Positions 22,068 to 31,629 of a DNA stretch of 49,080 nt are shown here, piece by piece. Source of the stretch: Colwellia sp. (GTDB lineage: Bacteria; Pseudomonadota; Gammaproteobacteria; Enterobacterales; Alteromonadaceae); contig JABSOW010000028.1 in NCBI GenBank assembly GCA_013215465.1, forward strand, positions 1 through 49,080, given 5' to 3'. The notes under the pieces are model-generated. The model was not told the DNA's origin and did no database searches. It saw nothing but the letters and a program-made list of their open reading frames with translations. The position numbers were made by a program, and so were the translations under genes. Within the stretch, counting starts at the first letter, position 1, and each line of letters starts with the position of its first letter.

Positions 22068-23531
22068 ATGAGTAAAAAGCTATATATCAAAACTTGGGGC
22101 TGTCAAATGAACGAGTATGACTCGCAGAAAATGGCAGAACTATTAGAATCAACCCATGGTTTTGAACTAGCGCAAGAAGCGGAAGATGCCGATGTAATTC
22201 TGCTAAACACTTGCTCTATTCGTGAAAAAGCCCAAGAAAAAGTTTTTCATCAACTTGGACGCTGGAAAAAATTAAAAGACCACAAACCAGATTTACTTAT
22301 TGGTGTTGGTGGCTGTGTTGCCTCACAAGAAGGTGATGCTATTCGTCGACGCGCACCTTTTGTTGACATGGTTTTTGGCCCACAAACCCTACATCGCTTA
22401 CCTGAAATGTTAAATCAATTACAGCACAGCAACAGTCCTATCGTCGATGTAAGTTTTCCTGAAATTGAAAAATTCGACCGCTTACCTGAGCCTAAAGCCG
22501 ATGGTCCTAGCGCTTTTGTTTCCATTATGGAAGGCTGTAGCAAGTACTGTACTTTTTGTGTTGTACCTTATACTCGTGGCGAAGAGGTCAGCCGGCCACT
22601 TGATGACGTTTTATATGAAATTGCTCAACTTGCTGAGCAAGATGTACGTGAAGTTAATTTACTTGGCCAAAACGTTAACGCCTATCGCGGTGAAATGCAT
22701 GATGGCAGCATTTGTCGCTTTGCCGATTTAGTTCGTTTAGTTGCCACCATTGATGGGATTGACCGTATTCGTTATACCACGTCACATCCGGTTGAATTTA
22801 CTAATGACATTATTGAAGCATACGCAGATATTCCTGAATTAGTAAATCACCTTCATCTTCCAGTACAAAGTGGTAGTGATCGCATTTTAACGCAAATGAA
22901 GCGTGGTCATACTGCACTTGAATATAAATCTCAAATTCGAAAATTAAAAAAAGTTCGTCCTGAACTTTCCATGTCATCAGATTTTATTATTGGTTTCCCC
23001 GGTGAAACTGATGAAGATTTCATGGCAACTATGACGTTAATTGAAGCGGTTAATTTTGACTTAAGTTTTAGTTTTATCTATAGCGCTCGCCCCGGTACAC
23101 CTGCAGCTGATTTACCTGACGATATAAGTGATAAAACTAAAAAACAACGTTTAAAAATGTTGCAAGACAAAATTACTCAACAAGCCTTACGTATTGCTAG
23201 GCAAATGTTGAACACCGAACAACGTGTTTTGGTTGAAGGTCCATCAAAGAAAAACCCAATGGAACTACGGGGTAAAACAGAAAATAATCGTACCGTTAAT
23301 TTTGTCGCTCCACATTCGGTTATTGGTCAATTTGTTGATGTAAAAATTACTGACGTCTATGCCAATTCATTACGAGGCGAGTTGATTCGTCAAGAGAGTG
23401 AGATGGGACTACGAATTGCTCATTCACCCGCTGATATATTAGCTAATAATCATCATAAATCACCTAAAGTCAGTCATCTAGATGATTTAGGTGTTGGTAC
23501 TTATACTCCTTCACCAGTTAGTAGCCATTAA
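22068..23531 (+). CDS. miaB: MiaB, tRNA i6A37 methylthiotransferase
   Basis: A radical-SAM enzyme that adds a 2-methylthio group to i6A37 of tRNAs reading UNN codons. The 487-aa protein shows the UPF0004 domain ([15 protein letters not shown], with further cysteines in [10 protein letters not shown] and VGGCVA) ligating one Fe-S cluster, the radical-[18 protein letters not shown] motif for the second, and a C-terminal TRAM domain ([19 protein letters not shown]). About 13 residues longer than E. coli MiaB, owing to a polar C-terminal tail. Its stop TAA shares the A with the next ATG (TAATG). Confidence 0.97.
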   Translation: MSKKLYIKTWGCQMNEYDSQKMAELLESTHGFELAQEAEDADVILLNTCSIREKAQEKVFHQLGRWKKLKDHKPDLLIGVGGCVASQEGDAIRRRAPFVDMVFGPQTLHRLPEMLNQLQHSNSPIVDVSFPEIEKFDRLPEPKADGPSAFVSIMEGCSKYCTFCVVPYTRGEEVSRPLDDVLYEIAQLAEQDVREVNLLGQNVNAYRGEMHDGSICRFADLVRLVATIDGIDRIRYTTSHPVEFTNDIIEAYADIPELVNHLHLPVQSGSDRILTQMKRGHTALEYKSQIRKLKKVRPELSMSSDFIIGFPGETDEDFMATMTLIEAVNFDLSFSFIYSARPGTPAADLPDDISDKTKKQRLKMLQDKITQQALRIARQMLNTEQRVLVEGPSKKNPMELRGKTENNRTVNFVAPHSVIGQFVDVKITDVYANSLRGELIRQESEMGLRIAHSPADILANNHHKSPKVSHLDDLGVGTYTPSPVSSH

Positions 23532-24643
23532 TGGATAATACTTTGAACGCTGAAAAAAATAGCAACATCAACTCAGCAAAAAATCATCAGTTGGACTTAA
23601 CACCAGTTGATAACATACGCCAAGCTGAGTTATGTGGTCCTATGGATGATCACCTAAAAACGATAGAACGCCGTTTAGGGGTAGAAATTAGTTATCGTGG
23701 TAATCAATTTAAAGTACTCGGCAAAGAAAAAAACTGCCAAGCGGTTATCTTATTATTAAAAAACCTTTATATAGAAACGGCACCCGTAAAAGGTATTAAC
23801 AAAACAATTACCAGTGAGATGGTGCATTTAGCAATTCTCGAAGCAAATGTATTAGAACAAGGTAATGCCAATAGCCCGACACAAAGTAAAGAGTCGGTTG
23901 AATTAGGCGCTAACTATGAAAAAATGCTTACCATTAAAACAAAACGTGGCATAGTAAAGCCACGCAATGGTAATCAGCAATCTTATGTGCAAAACATTAT
24001 AACCAATGACATTAGTTTTGGCGTTGGCGTAGCAGGAACGGGTAAAACCTACCTTGCCGTTGCTTGCGCAGTAGATGCGTTAGAACGACAAGAAGTACGC
24101 CGTATTTTATTGACTCGTCCAGCTGTTGAAGCCGGAGAAAAACTTGGCTTTTTACCCGGTGATATATCACAAAAGATAGACCCTTATTTAAGACCACTTT
24201 ATGATGCTTTATTTGAAATGTTAGGCTTTGAACGAGTAGAGAAACTAATTGAGCGTAATGTCATCGAAATTGCACCACTGGCGTATATGCGTGGGAGAAC
24301 GCTAAATGATGCCTTTATTATTTTAGATGAAAGCCAAAATACTACCGTTGAGCAAATGAAAATGTTTTTAACACGCATTGGTTTTAATTCACGTGCCGTT
24401 ATTACCGGCGATATAACCCAAGTTGATTTACCTAAACATCAAAAATCGGGTTTGCGCCACGCTATTGAAGTTTTACAAGATATTCAAGGGATCAGTTTTA
24501 ACTTCTTTCAAGCGAAGGATGTGGTACGTCATCAAGTAGTCGCTAGAATAGTGGAAGCTTACGAATCTTTTGAGCAAAAAGAAAACAAGATAAAACAGCA
24601 AAAAGAACAACAAGCAAAGGCAAATTTACCAAACAATGAGTAA
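23531..24643 (+). CDS. ybeZ: YbeZ, PhoH-family ATPase
   Basis: A 370-aa PhoH-like NTPase found next to ybeY in most proteobacteria and thought to help YbeY in ribosome/rRNA quality control. An N-terminal KH-like region ([27 protein letters not shown]) precedes the P-loop [11 protein letters not shown] and Walker [21 protein letters not shown] and [12 protein letters not shown] are conserved family stretches. It overlaps the stop of miaB by one base and ybeY by 8 nt, so the operon is tightly coupled. Confidence 0.94.
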   Translation: MDNTLNAEKNSNINSAKNHQLDLTPVDNIRQAELCGPMDDHLKTIERRLGVEISYRGNQFKVLGKEKNCQAVILLLKNLYIETAPVKGINKTITSEMVHLAILEANVLEQGNANSPTQSKESVELGANYEKMLTIKTKRGIVKPRNGNQQSYVQNIITNDISFGVGVAGTGKTYLAVACAVDALERQEVRRILLTRPAVEAGEKLGFLPGDISQKIDPYLRPLYDALFEMLGFERVEKLIERNVIEIAPLAYMRGRTLNDAFIILDESQNTTVEQMKMFLTRIGFNSRAVITGDITQVDLPKHQKSGLRHAIEVLQDIQGISFNFFQAKDVVRHQVVARIVEAYESFEQKENKIKQQKEQQAKANLPNNE

Positions 24644-25091
24644 TCATATTGATCTACAACTTGCCTGTAAAGCAACAGAGTTACCATCGTTTGAGCTTTT
24701 TCAACGTTGGGCAGACATAGCATTAACTGCTGTAACCAAGCAAGAGTTTGAATTAACTATTCGGTTAGTTAATATTGAAGAAAGCCAGCAACTAAATAAT
24801 CAGTATCGAAAAAAAGATAAACCAACTAATGTATTGTCTTTTCCATTTGAAGTCCCCGATGGTATTGAACTGAATTTGCTAGGTGATTTAGTAGTTTGTG
24901 CACAAGTTGTTGAGCAGGAAGCAAAAGAGCAAAACAAGATACTTTTTGATCATTGGGCGCACATGATTATTCATGGATGCTTGCATTTATTAGGGTATGA
25001 TCATATAAACGATATTGATGCGGATGAAATGGAAGCCTTAGAAATAAAAATTTTAGCTGAATTATCAATTAATAATCCTTATGAAAGCTAA
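24636..25091 (+). CDS. ybeY: YbeY endoribonuclease
   Basis: A 151-aa zinc-dependent RNase needed for 16S rRNA 3'-end maturation and 70S quality control. The zinc motif [15 protein letters not shown] gives the HxxxHxxxxxH ligands. Upstream, [16 protein letters not shown] and [15 protein letters not shown] are family signatures. It starts 8 nt inside ybeZ. Confidence 0.97.
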   Translation: MSNHIDLQLACKATELPSFELFQRWADIALTAVTKQEFELTIRLVNIEESQQLNNQYRKKDKPTNVLSFPFEVPDGIELNLLGDLVVCAQVVEQEAKEQNKILFDHWAHMIIHGCLHLLGYDHINDIDADEMEALEIKILAELSINNPYES

Positions 25092-25131
25092 TAATAGCTA
25101 AACAAACTTACAATAGGAAAAAATAAGCTCC

Positions 25132-26010
25132 ATGAGCGATGATAACCCCCACTCGAGTAACGGCTCAAAGAAAAAATCAATATTGAAAAAAATTATTCAA
25201 TTATTTAGACCTGAGCCGAAAAATAAAAACGATTTAGTTGATGTAATAACTGAAGCGCAAAGCCGTGAACTAATAAACCCTGAAACTAAGCAAATGATTG
25301 AAGCGGTATTAGAAGTATCAGAAATGCGTGTTCGCGACATCATGATACCTCGTTCACAAATGATTACTATCGATAGAAATCAGAAATTAGATGAGTTTTT
25401 ACCGATAATTTTAGACTCAGGTCACTCCCGTTTCCCTGTTGTAAATGAAGATATAGATCATGTAGATGGCATTTTATTAGCCAAAGACTTACTCGCCTTT
25501 GGTTTTAATAACTCTACTGAAAAATTTAGTTTACATAATGTTATTCGCCCTGCCATCATTGTTCCCGAAAGTAAAAAAGTAGAACCGCTATTAAATGAAT
25601 TTCGCTCTAATCGCTATCATATGGCGCTAGTTGCTGATGAATATGGCGGTATTTCAGGGGTAATAACAATTGAAGATATTCTTGAACAAATAGTCGGAGA
25701 AATTGGAGATGAAACCGATGAAGATATTGAAGAGGATATTAAATTACTCGCTGGCAATGTGTATTTAGTGCGAGCATTGACTGAACTTTCCGATTTTAAC
25801 GAATACTTTAACTGCAAATTTGATGTAAAATCAGCCGACACCATTGCTGGCATAGTTTTACAAGAATTAAACCATATGCCACAAAAAGGTGAGCAACTTA
25901 CCCTTGAATATTTTGACTTTAAAGTACTTTCCGCTGATACAAGACGTATGCAAATGCTACAAGTAACCGTTGCTAAAGAACATAAGATAAACGGTAAACT
26001 GAGTGATTAA
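25132..26010 (+). CDS. corC: CorC/YbeX, CBS-domain protein
   Basis: A 292-aa cytosolic protein with two CBS domains (MRVRDIMIPRSQMITI...FPVVNEDIDHVDGILLAKDLL and VVPESKKVEPLLNEF...HMALVADEYGGISGVITIEDILEQIVGEI) and a C-terminal CorC_HlyC transporter-associated domain. It has been linked to magnesium/cobalt efflux and, through its operon, to ribosome function. E. coli YbeX has the same length (292). It overlaps lnt by 8 nt. Confidence 0.95.
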   Translation: MSDDNPHSSNGSKKKSILKKIIQLFRPEPKNKNDLVDVITEAQSRELINPETKQMIEAVLEVSEMRVRDIMIPRSQMITIDRNQKLDEFLPIILDSGHSRFPVVNEDIDHVDGILLAKDLLAFGFNNSTEKFSLHNVIRPAIIVPESKKVEPLLNEFRSNRYHMALVADEYGGISGVITIEDILEQIVGEIGDETDEDIEEDIKLLAGNVYLVRALTELSDFNEYFNCKFDVKSADTIAGIVLQELNHMPQKGEQLTLEYFDFKVLSADTRRMQMLQVTVAKEHKINGKLSD

Positions 26011-27577
26011 CACCAGCACTCAAACACTTTTATCGTCATTGAAGTACTCCTTAGTAAACAAACAATATTGGCTATGCTTTATCTCAGGCTTAAGTTTAGT
26101 TTTTGCTTACGCTCCTTATGCTCAGTGGTATTTAAGTCTTTGTATTCCTGCTATTGTTTTCTATCACTTAACTAAACAAGCCCCTAAAAAATCAGCTAAA
26201 CTGATGTTTATATTTGCCTTTGGTTGGTTTGCTAGTGGTATCAGTTGGGTTCACGTTAGTATCGACCAATTTGGTGGTTTACCTCTTATATTTTCTTTAG
26301 GGTTAATGCTATTACTTTGTTTATATTTAGCATTATTTCCAGCCCTTGCTGCCTACTTAACCGCATATTTTTCTAATAAAAAGCAGCTTAATTTATGGCT
26401 ATTATTACCTTTTTGGTTAATTAGCGAGTATTTGCGTAGTGTAGTGTTAACAGGCTTCCCTTGGCTCTCACTGGGATATAGCCAAATAGATAGCCCATTA
26501 GCTAACTTCGCACCACTAATAGGTGAAGTAGGCATCACCGCATTGATCATTTTAATAAACATTTGCCTAGTGAAAATAGCCTCTATATTGATGCAAAGCA
26601 GCAAAAAATTGCTAATTTTCCCTAGCGCACTGCTCGTTATAATTACTACATTAACTTATGGTTTAGCTAACGTAAACTGGGTTCAAACCACAGGTAAAAC
26701 AACGAAGGTTGCCCTAGTTCAAGGTAATATTGCCCAATCAATAAAATGGGCACCTGAGCAAGAATGGCCAACGATGCTCAAATATTTAGATCTTACTCGT
26801 ATCAATTACGATGCAGATATTATTATCTGGCCTGAGTCTGCTATTCCTGCAATGGAGCCAGCAGTACAAGACTATTTAAGGACAGTAAACCGGTCCGCAT
26901 CATTAAATAATAGTGCCATTATTACCGGAATTTTAAATTACAACTTTGAAAGCAAAGAATACTTTAATAGTTTAATTGTTTTAGGTAGAAAGCAAGATGA
27001 TGATGAGCAAGGTTATTACTATAACCATAGTAATCGTTACTCAAAAAACCATCTGTTACCCATTGGTGAGTTTGTGCCATTTCAAGAGTTTTTACGCCCT
27101 ATAGCGCCGCTGTTTAATTTGCCGATGTCTTCTTTTAGCCGGGGAGATTATGTACAGCACAACCTTGTAGCAAAAAACTTGCATATATTACCGCTACTTT
27201 GCTTTGAAATAGTCTTTCCTCATCAATTAGCCGCTAATTTAACTAAACAAACGAGTTTATTATTAACGGTGAGTAATGACGCATGGTTTGGTGACTCACA
27301 CGGGCCACATCAACACATGGAAATAGCCCGTATGCGCGCTTTAGAATTTGGCCGTCCCTTGCTTCGCTCAACCAACAACGGTATAACCGCAGTTGTTGAT
27401 CATCAAGGTAACTTTATCGCGCGCATTCCACAATTTGAAGAAGCGGTATTAACAACTGAAGTGGCGCTAGTAACAGGTGAAACGCCTTATAGCCAGTGGC
27501 CACGTTTGATTTTATTAGTGATTATTATCATACCGTTAATTATTATTTTCCTTTTACAAGCTCGAAAAAAAAACTAG
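26003..27577 (+). CDS. lnt: Apolipoprotein N-acyltransferase
   Basis: Lnt transfers an acyl chain from phospholipid to the N-terminal cysteine of lipoproteins in the inner membrane, the last step of lipoprotein maturation. The 524-aa protein begins at GTG 26003 inside the corC stop (GTGATTAA). It has several N-terminal transmembrane helices, then a nitrilase-type domain with the catalytic triad in IIWPESAIPA (Glu), KNHLLPIGEFVPF (Lys) and LPLLCFEIVFP (Cys), and a final transmembrane helix (LILLVIIIIPLIIIFLLQA). The miaB-ybeZ-ybeY-corC-lnt order is as in E. coli. Confidence 0.97.
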   Translation: MINTSTQTLLSSLKYSLVNKQYWLCFISGLSLVFAYAPYAQWYLSLCIPAIVFYHLTKQAPKKSAKLMFIFAFGWFASGISWVHVSIDQFGGLPLIFSLGLMLLLCLYLALFPALAAYLTAYFSNKKQLNLWLLLPFWLISEYLRSVVLTGFPWLSLGYSQIDSPLANFAPLIGEVGITALIILINICLVKIASILMQSSKKLLIFPSALLVIITTLTYGLANVNWVQTTGKTTKVALVQGNIAQSIKWAPEQEWPTMLKYLDLTRINYDADIIIWPESAIPAMEPAVQDYLRTVNRSASLNNSAIITGILNYNFESKEYFNSLIVLGRKQDDDEQGYYYNHSNRYSKNHLLPIGEFVPFQEFLRPIAPLFNLPMSSFSRGDYVQHNLVAKNLHILPLLCFEIVFPHQLAANLTKQTSLLLTVSNDAWFGDSHGPHQHMEIARMRALEFGRPLLRSTNNGITAVVDHQGNFIARIPQFEEAVLTTEVALVTGETPYSQWPRLILLVIIIIPLIIIFLLQARKKN

Positions 27578-27593
27578 CGCTTACCCATTACTT

Positions 27594-28571
27594 TTAGGCT
27601 GATTTAGGGTGCATGCTCACTTTATTTCGACCATTATTTTTTGAATGATAAAGCGCCGCATCTGCACATTCAATCCACGCTTCATAACTTTTAATGGTCG
27701 GCTCAATTTCAGCAACCCCAATACTAATAGTGTATTTAAGATCAATATCATTATATTTAATAGTTGTTGCTTCTACTTCTCTACGTAAACGTTCAGCAAA
27801 AACATACGCATTTTTCAGTGGCGTATCTGCTAGTAAAATAGCAAATTCTTCTCCACCATAACGGCCAGAAACATCCGTTTCTCTAGCGTGTTCTCTAATT
27901 AATTTGGAAAGATGGCGAATAACTTCATCGCCAACCACATGACCATAAGTATCATTGACATTTTTAAAGTGATCAATATCAAGCATAACTAAAGAACTTG
28001 AGTGTTGACTACGAGTCCAACGTTTATACTCAGCCTGTAAACAATTTTCCCAATGGCTACGATTGAACAGCTGAGTTAAGCCATCCGTTTGGCTTAATAT
28101 TGCTAATTCTTTATTGGCTTTTTCTAAACTCATTTTATGTATAGCATTATCCGTTACATCATAGATAAGCAAACATAAATGACTCACCTCCCCCATTGAA
28201 GAGAGCAGTGGAATAAAGGTGCTATTTTGATACATAAAATCAGAGCTACCGGTAACAGGACGGTAACTATTAAACTTAAATAAATAGGGCCTTTGTTCCC
28301 AAATAGTAAAAGCTTTATTTTTTAATAAAAAAACTGATTCAGCTTTACGTTCAAACCAATCTTGAGGAATTTCATCAAATAAATCGAATAACGACTTACC
28401 TTTAACTTCTCTAGGTAACAAACCACTGTGGTTTTCCATAAAACCATTAAAAATTTGTACTTTATAATTTTTATCTAAAACCACTAAGCCAACATCAATG
28501 TTATGAAGCATTTCCATTAACCAGTGTAATTCATTTAATTGTGAGGTTTCTAACGGCATGGCCAATCCCAT
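27594..28571 (-). CDS. PAS-GGDEF diguanylate cyclase
   Basis: A soluble 325-aa protein. Residues ~15-140 form a PAS-like sensor (VGLVVLDKNYKVQIFNGFMENHSG), then a short linker helix and a GGDEF domain. The active-site motif is GGEEF (residues 239-243) with metal-site LVMLDIDHFKNVNDTYGH upstream. An inhibitory I-site RETD (230-233) lies exactly five residues before it, so the enzyme should be active and product-inhibited, making c-di-GMP. The start is uncertain between ATG 28571 and ATG 28559 (MPLETS). The gene follows the REC-CheC-like gene by 55 bp on the same strand and is very likely its output partner. Confidence 0.9.
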   Translation of the reverse strand: MGLAMPLETSQLNELHWLMEMLHNIDVGLVVLDKNYKVQIFNGFMENHSGLLPREVKGKSLFDLFDEIPQDWFERKAESVFLLKNKAFTIWEQRPYLFKFNSYRPVTGSSDFMYQNSTFIPLLSSMGEVSHLCLLIYDVTDNAIHKMSLEKANKELAILSQTDGLTQLFNRSHWENCLQAEYKRWTRSQHSSSLVMLDIDHFKNVNDTYGHVVGDEVIRHLSKLIREHARETDVSGRYGGEEFAILLADTPLKNAYVFAERLRREVEATTIKYNDIDLKYTISIGVAEIEPTIKSYEAWIECADAALYHSKNNGRNKVSMHPKSA

Positions 28572-28626
28572 TCCCTTTAAGTCTACGTTATTTTGATATA
28601 AGCATTATGGGTTACAATACAAAAAT

Positions 28627-29736
28627 TTAATCGAGTAAATAAGATAACTTATTATTCAATGTTTGCATCGACTGTTCAGTAAACAACAACAGTAAATCAC
28701 ACTTTATTGGATAATTTTCAATACCATAACTAATCTCTATTGCCAGTGTTTTTTTCCATTTAGTATTATTTACAATTAATTCAGATATTTTTCTATGCTG
28801 GCCTAAAACAATAGGGTGACCTTGACTAAAATTAATATCCAGCTGTTCAGATATGCCTTTTAAGCAAGCACCAATGAGTACATTGGCTAAATCCATTAAT
28901 AACTCTAACTCCGTACCTTCGTCTTGGTCATATTGATAATTCATCAGTGAAGCAACATCTTTAAAACTTGAATCATTTAAAATTAATAAAGCTTCACCAG
29001 AAATACCTGCACTAATAAAACCTTGGCAAATACCAGAAGTGCTTTCACTTGCCTCTACAGCCTCAAGCGCCATACTCAATTCGCTGACTTCAATAAAGTT
29101 AACATTTGGTATAGGTAATTTAACAAAAACATCTAACAGCCGCGCTAGTAAGTCCCCTGCCCGCCCCATGGCGACATTAGCAACTTCTTGATAACAATCT
29201 CTCAATTCAGCAGACAACGTTAATTCAACATCGCTAACCGAAGAAGAGGTATCAACAGCCACTACCTTTAATGGTGGAGTGGCACTAGTTTTTCTTTTTT
29301 CTTGAACAATAGTTTTTTGAATATCTGTGCTAGGAGTTATCGCCGGTTGAACTACGTTCTGTTCTTCTTTAGTGAAAACACCATAAGACAGTAGTACTTC
29401 CGTCAGTTTTTCTTTATTTACTGGTTTTTGAATAAAATCCAATGCCCCTAAACCGGTAACTCTTTTATGTGCTTCCGGTTGAATATCTCCAGAAACAACA
29501 ATAGTTAAGGTGGGTAAATCTTGTTCTAGAATGGCTTCAAGTACTTGATAACCATCCATTTCTGGCATATTCAAATCAAGTAAGAGTACATCACCCTTAC
29601 CGGCTTTAATTGCCTCTATTCCTTCTACGCCGTTGCTAGCAAAACTAACATCAACATCCCAACCTTCAGGTAATGAACGAGCAAGTTGTTTACGCGCCAT
29701 ATTAGAATCATCACAAATTAGTAGCTTAGTTGGCAT
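28627..29736 (-). CDS. Response regulator: REC domain fused to a CheC-like domain
   Basis: The 369-aa product has an N-terminal receiver with acidic pocket D9/D10, phosphoacceptor D54 (LLLDLNMPEMDG), Ser82 and Lys104 (DFIQKPVNK). A polar linker (residues ~125-175) leads to a CheC/CheX-like domain with two helix motifs, YQEVANVAMGRAGDLL and LLMDLANVLIGACLKG. The first keeps the ExxN pair of CheC phosphatases; in the second Asp replaces Glu. In CheC these residues dephosphorylate CheY-P. The fusion could therefore be a self-limiting regulator or act on another receiver. No chemotaxis gene is in the window; the next gene encodes a diguanylate cyclase. Confidence 0.85.
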   Translation of the reverse strand: MPTKLLICDDSNMARKQLARSLPEGWDVDVSFASNGVEGIEAIKAGKGDVLLLDLNMPEMDGYQVLEAILEQDLPTLTIVVSGDIQPEAHKRVTGLGALDFIQKPVNKEKLTEVLLSYGVFTKEEQNVVQPAITPSTDIQKTIVQEKRKTSATPPLKVVAVDTSSSVSDVELTLSAELRDCYQEVANVAMGRAGDLLARLLDVFVKLPIPNVNFIEVSELSMALEAVEASESTSGICQGFISAGISGEALLILNDSSFKDVASLMNYQYDQDEGTELELLMDLANVLIGACLKGISEQLDINFSQGHPIVLGQHRKISELIVNNTKWKKTLAIEISYGIENYPIKCDLLLLFTEQSMQTLNNKLSYLLD

Positions 29737-29930
29737 AATAGCGCATCACCTTTAAAAAATAAAAATACCATTGAATCAAAAACTTCCCGTTTATATATAT
29801 TAATATCTTTATCTCAAGCATAACAATAGGACATTTACTCACACCTTTAACAGAAGTTTATCGAAAAATAATCAAGAAACTCAATGAGAAAAACGGTAAA
29901 CTTATACTATACTAGCAATTATTCCAACTA

Positions 29931-30608
29931 ATGATGAAATTATCTACCCTAAGTAAACTTTTATTTATATTATTTTTTATCCCAAGTGTATTCATGTTCA
30001 ATGCTCATGCAAAACCAGTAAATCAATCCGCACTTGCACAAACACAAAATTTAGTTAAAGCGAACGATAAATACGTTACTTTGCTTGGTACTCAGCTCAA
30101 TATCGGCGATAAAGCGCCAAACTTTAAAGTAGTAGATAAAAACTTTGCTCCAGTACACCTGTCTGATTTTAAAAATCAAACATTACTCATTTCGGTTGTG
30201 CCAAGTTTAGATACTGGTGTGTGTTCATTACAAACAAAACGTTTTAATGAAGAAGCGGCCAAATTACCAAAAAACATCACTATCTTAACGATTAGCAATG
30301 ACTTACCTTTTGCGCAAAAACGTTTTTGCAAAGTTGAAAATGTAGATCAAATAAAAGTATTATCCGATTCAGTTTGGCGTAACTTTGGTGAAAATTATGG
30401 CCTAATAATTAAAGATATGGGCTTATTGACACGCGCCATTTTCATCATAGATAGCCAAGGAATAGTAAAATATAAAGAATTAGTCGCCAACATATCACAA
30501 CACCCAAATTACGAGAGTGCGTTGACGGCAGTTAAAGATATTGCCCCAGTGATTGTGGTCGTAAAGAAAGTAATATCGGAAAAAAAACCGAACGAGACTA
30601 ATAAATAA
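29931..30608 (+). CDS. tpx: Exported Tpx-like thiol peroxidase
   Basis: A 225-aa protein of the atypical 2-Cys peroxiredoxin Tpx family: GTQLNIGDKAPNFKVVD, SVVPSLDTGVCSLQTKRFN with the peroxidatic Cys98, and RFCKVENV with the resolving Cys133 (spacing 35, close to E. coli Tpx). It differs from cytoplasmic Tpx (about 168 aa) in having an N-terminal signal peptide (K3...LLFILFFIPSVFMFNAHA, probable cut after A27), an extra ~20-residue linker and a Lys-rich C-terminal tail. Periplasmic location is therefore inferred. Two overlapping TATACT -10-like hexamers lie at 29903-29913. It is divergent from the REC-CheC gene. Confidence 0.87.
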   Translation: MMKLSTLSKLLFILFFIPSVFMFNAHAKPVNQSALAQTQNLVKANDKYVTLLGTQLNIGDKAPNFKVVDKNFAPVHLSDFKNQTLLISVVPSLDTGVCSLQTKRFNEEAAKLPKNITILTISNDLPFAQKRFCKVENVDQIKVLSDSVWRNFGENYGLIIKDMGLLTRAIFIIDSQGIVKYKELVANISQHPNYESALTAVKDIAPVIVVVKKVISEKKPNETNK

Positions 30609-30684
30609 CATCGCTATTTACCTTTATCAGCAGGTCTTGGAATAAATACTTTACGAAAAATATTGAGCAAAAAAATACGTTATC

Positions 30685-30815
30685 TATACCCAAACCACCT
30701 CAGAATGCCAAAACGTATCTTTTTATTAATGGCTATTCCCTTAATAAAAAAATGTGCCTTGATTATTAATCGCTCAGTCTTCCTGAAACGAGCATCTTCA
30801 AGTGGAACGGGTATA
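30685..30815. repeat. MITE-like element with imperfect terminal inverted repeats
   Basis: The stretch starts with TATACCC...ccac.t.a..atgc (30685-30708) and ends with the reverse complement of a similar 24-mer (30792-30815); 17 of 24 positions match. The right end is followed at once by ttaccatttgaagtatgc (to 30836), which forms another inverted pair with the gcatcttcaagtgg end. At 131 bp with no coding capacity it fits a miniature inverted-repeat element or an intergenic repeat family. No second copy was noticed in this window. Confidence 0.4.
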
Positions 30816-31539
30816 ATTACCATTTGAAGTATGCTGCCGGATTAGGTTGTCATATCTAATAAACATTTTCACATATTTCTTTATACACTGTTGCTGTCAA
30901 TAACGTTAATAATTCAAAACCACAAAATGATGCTCATACAAATAGTTATTATCTTGATAAGGCGTTGATAATTAATAAGAAAACAGAATGTTACTCCAAT
31001 AACAAGGAAAAACCTTAAAGTTATTTCTTTACTTTTTAATGCGCACCACCTCTTCAACCCACTAATGTCAACATCCTTGTTTTTATTTTTTACTCGCAAA
31101 TATAAACGCCATTTCAACTAGCTGAAAATTGTTATATTTATTTTATTCTAAATCAATAATTGCTCAATAAAAAACACCCCTCCAGTTTAATTACAAATTT
31201 TTTGATATGGCACATAGTTCATCATAACAATTAAGCTTTACTAACTACAGATTACCCTCCTTACTAATGCTCTTGTAGCCCATCGCGTAAAGCATTTAGG
31301 AAAAACATGCTGATTCTTTAACCGACTCACGTTTTATCGCAAACAATTATGTACACTAACAACTAAAGAAAACGTAAATAATTACATAGCCACCTTGAGT
31401 TTTAGATACCTTATATGCAAGTCTTGTCACTCAAATAAATTACATACCTATGCAATTAATGACAAACTGGTAACGAATGGTAAATACAGTGTTTTAATTT
31501 TTCTACTAGAAATAAGGTCAATTATTACAATCAGTGCTA

Positions 31540-31552
31540 TATAGTAACTATA
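31540..31552. promoter_or_regulatory. Operator-like palindrome upstream of TonB receptor gene
   Basis: TATAGT-A-ACTATA is a perfect 13-bp palindrome 78 bp before the ATG. It may be a repressor site or overlap a -10 element. It does not resemble a Fur box. Confidence 0.3.
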
Positions 31553-31629
31553 ACCATTACATTTTGAGTGTTTACATAGGCGCGATAATTTATTATAACA
31601 AGAAAATAATAACTAAAGGATAACGAAAC

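Larger units (their letters stand above)
30609..31629. other. Gene-free kilobase between tpx and the TonB receptor
   Basis: No frame here has a plausible start, ribosome site and protein-like composition; a 67-codon minus-strand frame at 30914-31117 reads as AT-rich noise. The stretch holds the MITE-like repeat at 30685-30815, an abutting imperfect copy of its end up to 30836, a locally more GC-rich patch around 31260-31340 and a palindrome near the receptor start at 31540-31552. Confidence 0.6.

Noticed and set aside
30914..31117. Minus-strand open frame of 67 codons in the tpx-receptor gap
   Set aside because: No ribosome site, AT-driven composition and no protein-like pattern.
31130..31629. 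Fur box upstream of the TonB receptor
   Set aside because: No stretch resembling the GATAATGATAATCATTATC consensus was found by eye; only the unrelated TATAGTAACTATA palindrome.
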